Notes: generated by a model from the sequence alone, not told the origin. 64,000 bases of DNA from Clostridiales bacterium FE2011 (GCA_017569305.1 CP069418.1:2666001-2730000), one strand, 5' to 3'. Shown: positions 54,552 through 63,406, counted from the stretch's first letter. Numbers and translations: made by a program.

Positions 54552-55235
54552 ATGAAAGTACTTGTACTGAACGGGAGCCCCAAGAAGAAAAGCGATACCT
54601 TCCGGATGGCGGCAGCCTTCCTGCGGGGACTGAATAAAAACCAGGAACACGAGGTTCAGATCGTCAACGTGATTGACAAAAAGATCGCCCCCTGCAGGGG
54701 ATGCTTCGGCTGCTGGCAGAAGCTGGACGGTCACTGCGTGATTGAGGACGACCAGAATGCCCTCCTGGACGAATACCGGAGTGCCGACATCATCATCTGG
54801 AACTTTCCGCTGTATTGCTACGGCATGCCGTCCCACCTGAAGGCGTTCCTGGACCGGACAATCCCGCTGGTCAAAATGGATATGCGCCAGGAGGAGAACG
54901 GAAGGGTACGGCATGAAGCCCTGGTCGATTTTTCCAGGATACATACGGTGGTTCTCTGCGGATGCGGATTCCCGGACTGGGAAGGGAATTTTGACGGACT
55001 GAAGATGCAGTGCAGGCAGTGCTTCGGCAACCTGGAAATGGTTTGTGTTCCGGAAACTCCCATGCTGAACGTCCCGGAAGCCGCGCCGCTGGCGGATCCG
55101 CTGCTGGCCAGCTTTGAAAAGGCAGGGGAGGAATATGCCGCCAGCCTGAAGCTTTCAGCGGAGACAATCGCCAGGCTGGAAACCCCGATGATCCCGAAGG
55201 AGATGTATATCAATATTGTGAACGGAAACGCATAA
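54552..55235 (+). CDS. Flavodoxin-fold NAD(P)H-dependent reductase
   Basis: 227 aa. FMN-binding start MKVLVLNGSPKKKSDTFRMA, then CRGCFGCWQKLDGHCVIEDD, and ADIIIWNFPLYCYGMPSHLKAFLDR, the pattern of the iron-sulphur-flavoprotein/FMN-reductase family. The Cys cluster CxxCFxC could be redox active or bind a cluster. Electron donor and acceptor unknown. ATG 54552 with GAGGAG upstream, 53 bp after the esterase; a terminator follows. Confidence 0.85.
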   Translation: MKVLVLNGSPKKKSDTFRMAAAFLRGLNKNQEHEVQIVNVIDKKIAPCRGCFGCWQKLDGHCVIEDDQNALLDEYRSADIIIWNFPLYCYGMPSHLKAFLDRTIPLVKMDMRQEENGRVRHEALVDFSRIHTVVLCGCGFPDWEGNFDGLKMQCRQCFGNLEMVCVPETPMLNVPEAAPLADPLLASFEKAGEEYAASLKLSAETIARLETPMIPKEMYINIVNGNA

Positions 55236-55256
55236 GGCATTGCATTTCATAAAACG

Positions 55257-55282
55257 GACTCCTGGAAAACAGGAGTCTTTTT
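55257..55282 (+). terminator. Terminator after the reductase gene
   Basis: 8-bp stem GACTCCTG / CAGGAGTC (55257-55264, 55270-55277), then TTTTT. Confidence 0.88.
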
Positions 55283-55345
55283 GATTTCAGCCGTTCAACG
55301 CGAAAAAAGAACCGGAAAGTCGTCTGCTGTTCCGTTATCACGTTA

Positions 55346-55374
55346 TTGATCGTAAAGCAGTTTTCAGCTATGAT
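55346..55374 (+). promoter_or_regulatory. Promoter of the nudC-GNAT-HD operon
   Basis: TTGATC (55346-55351), 17-bp spacer, TATGAT (55369-55374); ATG at 55413. Confidence 0.7.
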
Positions 55375-55412
55375 AACCTGGAAAACAAGACTGTGTATGG
55401 AGAATCAGAAAT

Positions 55413-56234
55413 ATGATCCAGGATATTGAACCATCCAGGCTGGACAACGCATTCAGGCCGGGAAACCCTGAGGAAAAAGATTTCGTCCTGCTTTTTGACG
55501 TGGACGGAAGAATACTTGTCAGAACAGGAGACGGAAAGATTCGTTTTACCACTGGGAAAGAGGTTCCGGCAGACGGTACAGTTTATCTGTTTTCGGTGGA
55601 TGGGGACAGGTATTTCTGCGCGCTGACACCCGCCGGGACAGCGCTTCCGGGGTTTGAATTCAGGACAGTGCGGGAGCTGCGGGACGCCGGCAGCGGCAAA
55701 GAGCTTTTTGCCGCATTTACCGCATATCACCTGTGGCGGTGGTATGCCGACAACCGCCGGTGCGGACGGTGCGGCGGGGAAAACAGATGCCATACCGCGG
55801 AACGGGCCCTGCAATGCAGCATTTGCGGGCATGTGGTTTATCCGAGGATCAATCCGGCTGTCATTGTCGGCGTCATCAAAGGTGACAGCCTGCTGATCAC
55901 CCGGTACCGGAAAGGCTATGCGCACAACGCGCTGGTTGCCGGTTTTACGGAAATCGGCGAGACGCTGGAGCAGACCGTGCATCGGGAGGTTATGGAAGAA
56001 ACCGGCGTCAGGGTGCATAACATCCGGTATTACAAGTCCCAGCCCTGGGGAATGGCGCAGGACCTGCTGGTGGGCTTTTACTGTGACGCGGACGAGGAGT
56101 CCGTGATCCGGATGGATCCGAATGAACTGAAATATGCTGAATGGGTACGGCGGGAAGACATCGTCCTGCAGCCGAACAACCTGAGCCTCACCAATGAGAT
56201 GATGAGGATGTTTAAAGAAGGGAAAAAGGTATAA
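55413..56234 (+). CDS. nudC: NAD+ diphosphatase / RNA deNADding hydrolase NudC
   Basis: 273 aa. N-terminal NUDIX-like domain, zinc ribbon CGRCGG...CSICG (about 116-140), and the catalytic Nudix box GFTEIGETLEQTVHREVMEETG (split here across residues about 178-199). It is followed by SQPWGMAQDLLVGF, the NudC SQPW motif. It hydrolyses NAD(H) and removes NAD caps from RNA in known members. First of three close genes. Confidence 0.93.
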   Translation: MIQDIEPSRLDNAFRPGNPEEKDFVLLFDVDGRILVRTGDGKIRFTTGKEVPADGTVYLFSVDGDRYFCALTPAGTALPGFEFRTVRELRDAGSGKELFAAFTAYHLWRWYADNRRCGRCGGENRCHTAERALQCSICGHVVYPRINPAVIVGVIKGDSLLITRYRKGYAHNALVAGFTEIGETLEQTVHREVMEETGVRVHNIRYYKSQPWGMAQDLLVGFYCDADEESVIRMDPNELKYAEWVRREDIVLQPNNLSLTNEMMRMFKEGKKV

Positions 56235-56239
56235 GGCAA

Positions 56240-56722
56240 ATGATTGAGTTTAAGAAATTTACCGATTTCCCGCGGGGCACGCTCTATGATATCCTTGCGG
56301 ACGCCTATTCCTACGATAAAAGAAACCGGCAGATCTGGGAGGAGAACTGGAAGGAGACGGATGACTTCTTCTATGATAATCCGGAGATTGCCGACAAATA
56401 CAGCCTGGTCACCTGCCTGGACGGAGAACCGATCGGGTTTGCGACGTGGGATCCGCGGCACAGACCGGATTACGTCGAGATCGGCCATAACGGTATCCGG
56501 GAACAATACAAGCGCAGGGGATACGGACATCTGCAGCTGGAAGAGGCCTTGCGCAGGATCCGGGCGTATGAGGGACTGAAGCGGATCATTGTGTGTACCA
56601 ACAGTAACCTGATCGCTCCGAGGAATTATGAGTCAGTTGGCTTCGTTCTATATGACAGGAAGCCCAATGAGACGGAAAGCGCATATACCGGGGATTATCT
56701 ATACTACGAAATCGTTCTGTAA
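56240..56722 (+). CDS. GNAT family N-acetyltransferase
   Basis: 160 aa. Acetyl-CoA site in EQYKRRGYGHLQLEEALRRI (the R/Q-x-x-G-x-G/A loop), followed by IIVCTNSNLIAPRNYESVGFVLYDR, the usual beta-strand 5 and C-terminal motif. Substrate unknown. 5 bp after nudC. Confidence 0.9.
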   Translation: MIEFKKFTDFPRGTLYDILADAYSYDKRNRQIWEENWKETDDFFYDNPEIADKYSLVTCLDGEPIGFATWDPRHRPDYVEIGHNGIREQYKRRGYGHLQLEEALRRIRAYEGLKRIIVCTNSNLIAPRNYESVGFVLYDRKPNETESAYTGDYLYYEIVL

Positions 56723-56739
56723 GGGGAAAGCCTGACAGC

Positions 56740-57306
56740 ATGAATGAAGAACTGATCAGAGACACCTATTTGACCCGAAACAAGGTCAAAACGCTGAAGC
56801 ATGTGGAAGAAGTGGCGGAGACGGCGGTATGGCTGGCGGGGATCCATAAGCTGGATATACAGAAAGCCAGGACGGCGGCGCTGCTGCATGACATCAGTGC
56901 GGTGATGTCGCCGCTGGAAATGTATGAGACGGCTGTGGAACGCGGCATGCCGATTGATCCGGCAGAGGAGAAATATCATTTTCTCCTGCACCAGCGGATA
57001 TCCAGGATCATTGCGGAGGAACAGTTCGGCATCCGGGATGAGGATATCCTGAGTGCGGTTGAATGCCACACGACCCTGAAGCAAAACGCCGGTCCGTATG
57101 ACCAGCTTGTCTTTATCGCGGACAAGATCTCCTGGGATCAGGAAGGGGTTCCGCCTTATTATGAGGAGCTGAAGAAAATGGCCGAGGAATCCCTGGAAGA
57201 GGCCTGCTTCTTTTATATCCGTTATCAGTTCGAAAACAAACTGCTGCTCATGCCGCACCGATGGATTTCGGAAGCATATGAGGATCTGAAGAAAAACCGG
57301 GGATGA
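56740..57306 (+). CDS. HD-domain phosphohydrolase, YqeK-like
   Basis: 188 aa. Metal-binding HD pattern: KHVEEVAETAVWLA, AALLHDISA (HD), FLLHQRISRIIAEEQFGI and VECHTTLKQNAG with the following LVFIADKISWD. This matches YqeK enzymes that hydrolyse diadenosine tetraphosphate symmetrically; it is not in the usual nadD context here, so the substrate is open. 17 bp after the GNAT gene. Confidence 0.86.
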   Translation: MNEELIRDTYLTRNKVKTLKHVEEVAETAVWLAGIHKLDIQKARTAALLHDISAVMSPLEMYETAVERGMPIDPAEEKYHFLLHQRISRIIAEEQFGIRDEDILSAVECHTTLKQNAGPYDQLVFIADKISWDQEGVPPYYEELKKMAEESLEEACFFYIRYQFENKLLLMPHRWISEAYEDLKKNRG

Positions 57307-57394
57307 ATAATTGCAGAGCTGAACGGGCCGATGATATAATGAACCCGTCTCAGGACAGGAATAAAAGTACATAAGAGCAGAAAGGAACAGGAGC

Positions 57395-58201
57395 ATGGTT
57401 ACGGAAAGCAGCAACAGTATCATGAATTGGCTCAAGGATGCAGGACTGAAGCTTCTCGGCGGTATCGCGGTGCTTGTGATAGGATTCCTGCTGGTTCATT
57501 GGATCGGCAATATTCTCAAGCACAACAAGAAATTCCACGCGATTGAACCGACGCTGCGGGGTTTCCTGCAGAACCTGGTCAAGATCACCCTTTCCGCGAT
57601 TGTGGTCCTGACCGCCGTGAATATTATAGGTATTCCCATGACCTCCGTTCTGACGCTGCTGGCTTCCGGAGGCGTGGCCATCGGCCTTGCGCTGCAGGGC
57701 GCAGTAGGCAACCTGCTCGGCGGACTGATTCTCCTGATTCTGCGGCCGATCCGGGCGGGGGAATACGTAAAGATCGGCGACAGCGAAGGCACCGTCAAAA
57801 CCGTGGGCGCTTACTATACGGAGCTGATTACCGTGGACAACAAACAGCTCTGCCTGCCCAACGGTGCCCTGACCAATACGACCATTGTCAATTTCTCCCG
57901 GGAGGGAACGAGACGGCTGGATCTGACTTTCTCTGTTGACTACGGCAGCGATATGGATCAGGTGTACCGGGTGCTGAACGACCTGGTGGGCCAGGAGACA
58001 GCCGTTCTGAAGGATCCGGCTCCGCAGATTGTCCTTTCCAAGTGCGCGGACAGCAGCCTGGATTTTGCAGTCCGGGTCTGGGTCAAAACCGCTGATTACT
58101 GGCCGGTGAACTTCCGGCTGCTGGATAAAGGAAAGCGGGCGCTGGACGCCGCCGGCATCTCCATTCCGTTCCCCCAAATGGATGTGCATGTTAAATCCTG
58201 A
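57395..58201 (+). CDS. mscS: MscS-family mechanosensitive channel
   Basis: 268 aa, small MscS form. Three TMs at about 15-35, 60-85 and 88-110; TM3 has the pore pattern GVAIGLALQGAVGNLLGGLILLILRP. It is followed by the beta domain (AGEYVKIGDSEGTVKTVGAYYTEL) and the C-terminal vestibule. Releases solutes on hypo-osmotic shock. ATG 57395 follows CAGGAGC; a terminator lies 14 bp after the stop. Confidence 0.94.
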   Translation: MVTESSNSIMNWLKDAGLKLLGGIAVLVIGFLLVHWIGNILKHNKKFHAIEPTLRGFLQNLVKITLSAIVVLTAVNIIGIPMTSVLTLLASGGVAIGLALQGAVGNLLGGLILLILRPIRAGEYVKIGDSEGTVKTVGAYYTELITVDNKQLCLPNGALTNTTIVNFSREGTRRLDLTFSVDYGSDMDQVYRVLNDLVGQETAVLKDPAPQIVLSKCADSSLDFAVRVWVKTADYWPVNFRLLDKGKRALDAAGISIPFPQMDVHVKS

Positions 58202-58215
58202 CCGAACTGAAAACG

Positions 58216-58244
58216 GAGTTCCTGAATATCAGGAACTCTTTTTT
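58216..58244 (+). terminator. Terminator of mscS
   Basis: 10-bp stem GAGTTCCTGA / TCAGGAACTC (58216-58225, 58229-58238) with a 3-nt loop, then TTTTTT. Confidence 0.92.
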
Positions 58245-58249
58245 GATGC

Positions 58250-58278
58250 TTGCCAGATGAGCAGGGATCTGGGATAAT
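58250..58278 (+). promoter_or_regulatory. Promoter of the asparaginase gene
   Basis: TTGCCA (58250-58255), 17-bp spacer, GATAAT (58273-58278). Confidence 0.7.
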
Positions 58279-58317
58279 AGTCCGGTTTGAATGAACAAAC
58301 ACTGCCCGGAGGAACGC

Positions 58318-59337
58318 ATGAAACAGGAACGGAAAAGAATACTGATTATCTATACCGGCGGAACCATCGGCATGATGAAGACCCGCCACGGCTATGCCCC
58401 GCAGAAGGAGAAGTTCCATCAGCTGCTGGACGCCATTCCGGAGCTTAAGGCAGAGGGCATGCCGGACTGGGAAGTTGTGGACATGGATCCGCTGCTGGAT
58501 TCCTCCAACATTACCGTAAGGGAATGGAACACCATCGGCACCATGATTGCCGGCAACTATGACCGGTTTGACGGATTTGTTATCCTCCACGGAACAGATA
58601 CCATGGCCTATACGGCTTCGGCCCTCTCTTTTACCCTGCGGAACAACAGCAAACCGGTGATCCTGACCGGATCCCAGATTCCGCTGTGCGAGATCCGGAA
58701 CGACGCCCGGGACAACCTGATTACCGCCATGCAGGTGGCGGCAGATGACCGGGTGCATGAGGTGTGCCTGTATTTCGGCGGGAAGCTGCTGCGCGGGAAC
58801 CGGTCCATCAAGTATTCCGCGGATGACCTGATCGCCTTTGAATCCCCAAACTTCCAGCCGCTGGCGGAGGTGGGAATTGAGATCCGGTACAATTTCCCCG
58901 CACTGCTTCCGGCCTGCAAAGAGACATTTTCCCTGCAGACCCTGAAGAGCGTTCCCATCGGGGTTATCAAGGTTTTCCCCGGAATTCAGTTTGAACTGTT
59001 TGATTCGATTATGACAGAGCGGCTGAAGGGAATCGTAATCGAAACCTTCGGCGCCGGCAACATTCCCGGATCCTCGGACGCGCTGCTGCCGATTATCCGC
59101 AAGGCCAGTGAAAACGGAACTATTATTATCGTCTGCTCCCAGTGCCCGCACGGCACCGTCGCACTGGGTGCGTACGAGACCTCGGAGGCACTGCGGAACG
59201 CAGGCGCGGTCAGCGGGTATGACATCACCACGGAGGCTGCCGTTGCCAAGCTGTACTATTTGTTCAGCTGCGGGCTGGAGGAGAAGGAAATCCGCTCCAG
59301 AATGGAGCAGAGCCTGCGCGGAGAGATCACAATCTGA
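58318..59337 (+). CDS. ansA: L-asparaginase, type I (cytosolic)
   Basis: 339 aa, no signal peptide. Hydrolyses Asn to Asp and ammonia. First catalytic Thr in IIYTGGTIGMM, second triad in VILHGTDTMAYTASALSF (HGTDT), further LTGSQIPL and GAGNIPGSS. ATG 58318 is chosen for its CGGAGGAA ribosome binding site; a longer in-frame start at 58291 has none. Confidence 0.93.
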   Translation: MKQERKRILIIYTGGTIGMMKTRHGYAPQKEKFHQLLDAIPELKAEGMPDWEVVDMDPLLDSSNITVREWNTIGTMIAGNYDRFDGFVILHGTDTMAYTASALSFTLRNNSKPVILTGSQIPLCEIRNDARDNLITAMQVAADDRVHEVCLYFGGKLLRGNRSIKYSADDLIAFESPNFQPLAEVGIEIRYNFPALLPACKETFSLQTLKSVPIGVIKVFPGIQFELFDSIMTERLKGIVIETFGAGNIPGSSDALLPIIRKASENGTIIIVCSQCPHGTVALGAYETSEALRNAGAVSGYDITTEAAVAKLYYLFSCGLEEKEIRSRMEQSLRGEITI

Positions 59338-59360
59338 AGACGTAAGACAACAAGGCAGAA

Positions 59361-59391
59361 GGGCTCCTGAAGCATCAGGAGTTCTTTTTTT
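59361..59391 (+). terminator. Terminator of the asparaginase gene
   Basis: Stem GGGCTCCTGA / TCAGGAGTTC (59361-59370, 59375-59384; two G-U pairs), then seven T. Confidence 0.85.
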
Positions 59392-59411
59392 GCGTTCTTT
59401 TTGTATTTCAA

Positions 59412-59440
59412 TTGACAATCCGGGGATGCAGTGATAGCTT
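59412..59440 (+). promoter_or_regulatory. Promoter of cstA
   Basis: Consensus TTGACA (59412-59417), 17-bp spacer, weak TAGCTT (59435-59440) preceded by TGa, an extended -10. Confidence 0.55.
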
Positions 59441-59491
59441 ACTGAAAAATAGTCCGGACAAGTTATTCATACGAGGGAGGATGAATTGATT

Positions 59492-61165
59492 ATGAACGGT
59501 TTACTCATGATGATCATTGCCATCGTTGTACTGGGCGCCGGCTATCTCGTTTACGGCCGCTGGCTGGCGAAAAAGTGGGGTATTGATCCCAAAGCCAAGA
59601 CGCCGGCCTACGAACTGCGGGATGGCGTTGACTATGAACCTGCCGATACCCATGTGGTCTTCGGACACCAGTTTGCTTCCATTGCCGGCGCTGGCCCCAT
59701 CAACGGTCCTGTGCAGGCGGCGGTTTTCGGCTGGGTGCCGGTGCTGCTGTGGGTCCTGATCGGCGGCGTATTCTTCGGCGCTGTGCAGGACTTTTCAGCC
59801 ATGTACGCCTCTGTGAAGAACAAGGGACGTACCATCGGCTATATCATTGAGGAATACATCGGCAAGGTCGGCAAGAAGCTTTTCCTGCTGTTCTGCTGGC
59901 TGTTCTGTATCCTGGTGGTTGCAGCTTTTGCCGACGTGGTTGCCGGCACATTCAACGGCTTTGCCGCCGACGGCGCCCGGATTACTGCCAACGGCAGCGT
60001 CGCGACCACAAGCATGCTCTTTATCGTCCAAGCGGTGGCCCTGGGCTTCCTGCTCCGGTTCTCCAAGATGAACAAATGGGTCAACACCCTGATTGCCATC
60101 GCCCTGCTGGTGGTCGGCGTCGCGGTGGGCCTGGCCCTGCCGGTGTTCATTCCGGCCAATACCTGGCATATCATCGTGTTCATCTATATCATGATTGCTT
60201 CCGTGGTTCCGGTGTGGGCCCTGCTGCAGCCCCGGGACTACCTGAACAGCTACCTGCTGGTGTTCATGATCCTGGCTGCGGTGGTTGGTATCATGGCGAC
60301 CAATCCCAGCATCAACCTGCCGGCATTCACCAGTTTCACGGTGGCAGGAACCGGCAACCTGTTCCCGATCCTGTTCGTGACCATCGCCTGCGGCGCCGTT
60401 TCCGGCTTCCATGCCCTGGTTTCTTCCGGTACAGCCTCCAAGCAGATTAAGAATGAAAAGCATATGCTGCCGGTTTCTTTCGGCGCCATGCTGATGGAAT
60501 CCCTGCTGGCTGTGATCTCCCTGATCGCAGTGGCCAGCTTCGCGGCGGGAGAAGCCGCGGCGGCTGGTTATTCCACCCCCACGCAGGTGTTTGCGGGCGG
60601 CGTTGCCAACTTCCTGGAGAAGCTGGGCATGCCCCATAACATTATCTTCACGCTGATCAATCTGGCGGTTTCCGCTTTCGCCTTGACCTCCCTTGACTCG
60701 GTTGCCCGGATCGGCCGGCTGTCCTTCCAGGAGCTGTTCCTGGACGCCTCCATCAAGGATGAGGACATGAAGCCCTGGCGCAAGGTGGTAACCAACAAAT
60801 ACTTTGCGACGGTGATTACGCTGGTGCTGGCCTATATCCTGGCAAAGATGGGATACAAGAACATCTGGCCGCTGTTCGGCAGCGCCAACCAGCTGCTCAG
60901 CGCGCTGGCGCTCATTGCCTGCGCTGTTTACCTGAAGAAGACCAACCGCAAGGGCTGGATGCTGTGGATTCCCATGGTGATCATGCTCTGCGTGACGCTG
61001 ACAGCCCTGGTCCAGAAGATCATTGCGCTGATCGGCGATCCGACCGCGGGGAACATCCTGCAGCTCGCTTTTGCCGTTGCATTGTTTGTGCTCGGCGTGA
61101 TCGTGGCGGTGCTCGGCTTCAGACGGCTGGCTGAAAAAACTCCGCAGGAAGCACAGAACGCTTAA
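59492..61165 (+). CDS. cstA: CstA-family carbon-starvation transporter
   Basis: 557 aa, about 15 hydrophobic segments. Family signatures: HVVFGHQFASIAGAGPINGP, WVLIGGVFFGAVQDFSAMYAS, ACGAVSGFHALVSSGTASKQI. Members import pyruvate or peptides under carbon limitation. ATG 59492 gives an 11-nt spacing from GGGAGG (59475-59480); an in-frame TTG at 59486 is the alternative. Single-gene unit with its own terminator. Confidence 0.93.
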   Translation: MNGLLMMIIAIVVLGAGYLVYGRWLAKKWGIDPKAKTPAYELRDGVDYEPADTHVVFGHQFASIAGAGPINGPVQAAVFGWVPVLLWVLIGGVFFGAVQDFSAMYASVKNKGRTIGYIIEEYIGKVGKKLFLLFCWLFCILVVAAFADVVAGTFNGFAADGARITANGSVATTSMLFIVQAVALGFLLRFSKMNKWVNTLIAIALLVVGVAVGLALPVFIPANTWHIIVFIYIMIASVVPVWALLQPRDYLNSYLLVFMILAAVVGIMATNPSINLPAFTSFTVAGTGNLFPILFVTIACGAVSGFHALVSSGTASKQIKNEKHMLPVSFGAMLMESLLAVISLIAVASFAAGEAAAAGYSTPTQVFAGGVANFLEKLGMPHNIIFTLINLAVSAFALTSLDSVARIGRLSFQELFLDASIKDEDMKPWRKVVTNKYFATVITLVLAYILAKMGYKNIWPLFGSANQLLSALALIACAVYLKKTNRKGWMLWIPMVIMLCVTLTALVQKIIALIGDPTAGNILQLAFAVALFVLGVIVAVLGFRRLAEKTPQEAQNA

Positions 61166-61178
61166 GGAACTGCAACGA

Positions 61179-61205
61179 AGCATCCGGGAAACCGGATGCT
61201 TTTTT
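61179..61205 (+). terminator. Terminator of cstA
   Basis: 9-bp stem AGCATCCGG / CCGGATGCT (61179-61187, 61192-61200) with GAAA loop, then TTTTT. Confidence 0.93.
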
Positions 61206-61227
61206 ATTTGGCACATTCCCGACGCTG

Positions 61228-61256
61228 TTGACAGGAATGGCAGCTTTCCGTAAAAT
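61228..61256 (+). promoter_or_regulatory. Promoter of the Tat flavoprotein gene
   Basis: TTGACA (61228-61233), 17-bp spacer, TAAAAT (61251-61256). Confidence 0.8.
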
Positions 61257-61314
61257 GAAACCAGATGTCTGAAATGTACACACAGACTGAAAAACAGAAA
61301 AGGGAGATGAAAAA

Positions 61315-62247
61315 ATGGACATGAACCGTCGTGAATTTTTGCGTACCGCCGGAAAAGCCGCACTGGGTGCGGTCGCAGTCAGCAGCCTGCCGCTGCCTGT
61401 TGTGGCGGAAGGGAAGGAAACTCCCGTATGGCCCTGGAAATATGTGCCGCTGGACAAGGATGAGCTGCTGAAGCGCTGCTATGAAAAGTTCTATGAATAC
61501 GGAGGCTGCGGCGGAGGATGCTTTGGCGGCATCATCGACATCATGAGTGAAGTGACCGGCTATCCCTATAATGAGATGGTTCCCGGCCGCACATGCGCCC
61601 TGATGGGCGGCGGCTTTGGCGCGGGAACGCTCTGCGGTTCCCTGGCGGGCGCCCTGATGTTTGTGGGCCTGGTGTGCGAACCCCAGGACGCTGCTGCTGT
61701 GCGTGACCAGCTGTTTGCCTGGTACCGGGAACACAGCTTCCCGCAGTACCAGCCTGAATTTGAATCCATCACTACCGTGGCTCACTCCATCAACTGCGTT
61801 GATTCCGTAGGCACCTATATGGCGGCGACCGGATACAAGATGGCGGATCCGGAACGCAAGGCCCGCTGCGCGTCTGTGACGGCCGAAGTGGCAGTCAAAG
61901 CCATTTCCCTGCTGAACGTCCTGTACGGATACGAAGAGGCTGAACCGGAAGAGGAAGCCGCTCCCGCAGAGGAGGCGCTGGCAGCCAATGAGTATATCGG
62001 CACCGGCATCAGCGAAATCGGCGGCGAGGTGAAGGTGAAGGTCACCATGGACGGGGACAAGATCGCGAAGATTGAAGTGCTGAGCCACAACGAAACTGCC
62101 GGCGTCAGCGATCCGGCCTTTGCGGCCATTCCCGACGCGATCATCGCGGCCAACTCCACCGAGATTGATACAGTTTCCGGCGCGACCAAGACCAGCGAAG
62201 CCCTGATTGCCGCCGTGAACGATGCCCTGGCGCAAATCAAGAAATAA
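61315..62247 (+). CDS. Tat-exported C_GCAxxG_C_C / FMN-binding flavoprotein
   Basis: 310 aa. Twin-arginine signal NRREFLRTAGKAALGAVAVSSLPLPVVA (key residues Arg5-Arg6 and a following Phe-Leu). Domain 1 (about 45-195) has Cys-rich GGCGGGCFGG and CALMGGGFGAGTLCGSLAG, as in C_GCAxxG_C_C proteins. An acidic Glu/Ala linker leads to a C-terminal FMN-binding domain with DTVSGAT, the site where ApbE attaches FMN to Thr (here T291). Likely an extracytosolic electron-transfer protein. No ApbE or reductase gene is adjacent. The LysR gene follows. Confidence 0.87.
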   Translation: MDMNRREFLRTAGKAALGAVAVSSLPLPVVAEGKETPVWPWKYVPLDKDELLKRCYEKFYEYGGCGGGCFGGIIDIMSEVTGYPYNEMVPGRTCALMGGGFGAGTLCGSLAGALMFVGLVCEPQDAAAVRDQLFAWYREHSFPQYQPEFESITTVAHSINCVDSVGTYMAATGYKMADPERKARCASVTAEVAVKAISLLNVLYGYEEAEPEEEAAPAEEALAANEYIGTGISEIGGEVKVKVTMDGDKIAKIEVLSHNETAGVSDPAFAAIPDAIIAANSTEIDTVSGATKTSEALIAAVNDALAQIKK

Positions 62248-62277
62248 AAAACCGCGGCATATTACAGTCAACAGGAT

Positions 62278-62308
62278 CGGAGGCCTTTCAGACAGGCCTC
62301 CGGTTTTT
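62278..62308 (+). terminator. Terminator of the Tat flavoprotein gene
   Basis: 9-bp stem CGGAGGCCT / AGGCCTCCG (62278-62286, 62294-62302), then GTTTTT. Confidence 0.9.
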
Positions 62309-62326
62309 GTTCCGCCTGCAGCGGCA

Positions 62327-62355
62327 CTGGCAGAAATTGTCTGTTGTGTTATAAT
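62327..62355 (+). promoter_or_regulatory. Promoter of the lysR gene
   Basis: TATAAT at 62350-62355 with a weak -35 CTGGCA at 62327-62332 (17-bp spacer). Confidence 0.6.
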
Positions 62356-62416
62356 AGACATGTCCGATCTGGTTTTCCGGGCATTCTTTTACGTTGAGAC
62401 CGAGGGAGATGAAAGC

Positions 62417-63349
62417 GTGAACATTCTGCACCTGAAGTATGCTGTGAGCATCGCGGACAACGGCTCCATCAACAAGGCAGCGGAAGAAATTCATGTAGCC
62501 CAGCCCAACCTGAGCCGGGTAATCAAGGAACTGGAAGCCGACCTGGGGATTACCATTTTCCAGCGCAGTGCCCACGGTATGATCCTGACCCCGGAAGGGG
62601 AGGAGTTTGTGGGCCGGGCCAGGAAGATCCTGGAGCAGGTGGACGACATGGAACACATGTACAAGTCCGGACAGCCGGCCTGCCAGCGCTTTTCCATCTC
62701 CGCCCCGCGGGCCAGCTACATCTCCGACGCTTTTGCCCATTTTTCCCGGTCACTGAGCAAGGATGACGCGGAAGTTTTCTACCAGGAAACCAATGTACTG
62801 AAGGCTGTGAGAAACATCCTGGAGGTAGGGTATAACCTGGGCATCCTCCGGTATGCCTCCAAGCATGAAAAGTATTTCCGGGAGATGCTGGAAGATAAGG
62901 ACCTGACCGGGGACCTGATTATGGAATTCACCTACTGTCTGATCATGCATGAGGACAGCCCGCTGGCAAAAATGGAGACCATCCGGATGAAAGACCTGGC
63001 CGGATATATCCAGATCGCGCATGCGGATCCCTATGTACCCTCCATGCCGCTGTCCGTGGTCAAGAATGAAGAACTGCCGGATATTCCCCGGAGGATTTAT
63101 GTGTTTGAGCGGGGCAGCCAGATGGATCTGCTTTCGGAAAACCCGGAAACCTTCATGTGGGTTTCCCCGATTCCGGAGCGGCTGCTGAAGAACCTCCACC
63201 TGGTGCAGAGACGCTGCGTGGATAACCAGAAACTGTACCGGGACGTGCTGATCCGCAGGAAGAATTATCACCTGACAGAGCTGGATAAGCAATTTATAAC
63301 GGAACTGACAATTTCAAAACGAAATTGTCAGTTCGATGAAAACGCATAA
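62417..63349 (+). CDS. LysR-type transcriptional regulator
   Basis: 310 aa. GTG 62417 is preceded by GAGGGAGA. The N-terminal winged HTH is NILHLKYAVSIADNGSINKAAEEIHVAQPNLSRVIKELE, and the effector domain covers about 90-295. The last 16 codons lie in two consecutive perfect hairpins (63302-63361), with the TAA stop in the loop of the second, so the C-terminus may have been replaced by an inserted repeat. It may regulate the flavoprotein gene upstream; this is a guess from proximity. Confidence 0.93.
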   Translation: MNILHLKYAVSIADNGSINKAAEEIHVAQPNLSRVIKELEADLGITIFQRSAHGMILTPEGEEFVGRARKILEQVDDMEHMYKSGQPACQRFSISAPRASYISDAFAHFSRSLSKDDAEVFYQETNVLKAVRNILEVGYNLGILRYASKHEKYFREMLEDKDLTGDLIMEFTYCLIMHEDSPLAKMETIRMKDLAGYIQIAHADPYVPSMPLSVVKNEELPDIPRRIYVFERGSQMDLLSENPETFMWVSPIPERLLKNLHLVQRRCVDNQKLYRDVLIRRKNYHLTELDKQFITELTISKRNCQFDENA

Positions 63350-63361
63350 TGCGTTTTCATC
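63302..63361. repeat. Two perfect tandem hairpins at the 3' end of lysR
   Basis: Hairpin 1: 14-bp stem, 63302-63315 with 63321-63334, loop AAAAC. Hairpin 2: 12-bp stem GATGAAAACGCA / TGCGTTTTCATC (63335-63346, 63350-63361), loop TAA, which is the stop codon. The two abut without a gap. Neither is followed by a T-run. They look like a palindromic repeat unit. Confidence 0.8.
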
Positions 63362-63406
63362 AATGAATACTGAAAACTTAAGACTTAAAAATGAATAATG
63401 GTGGAG

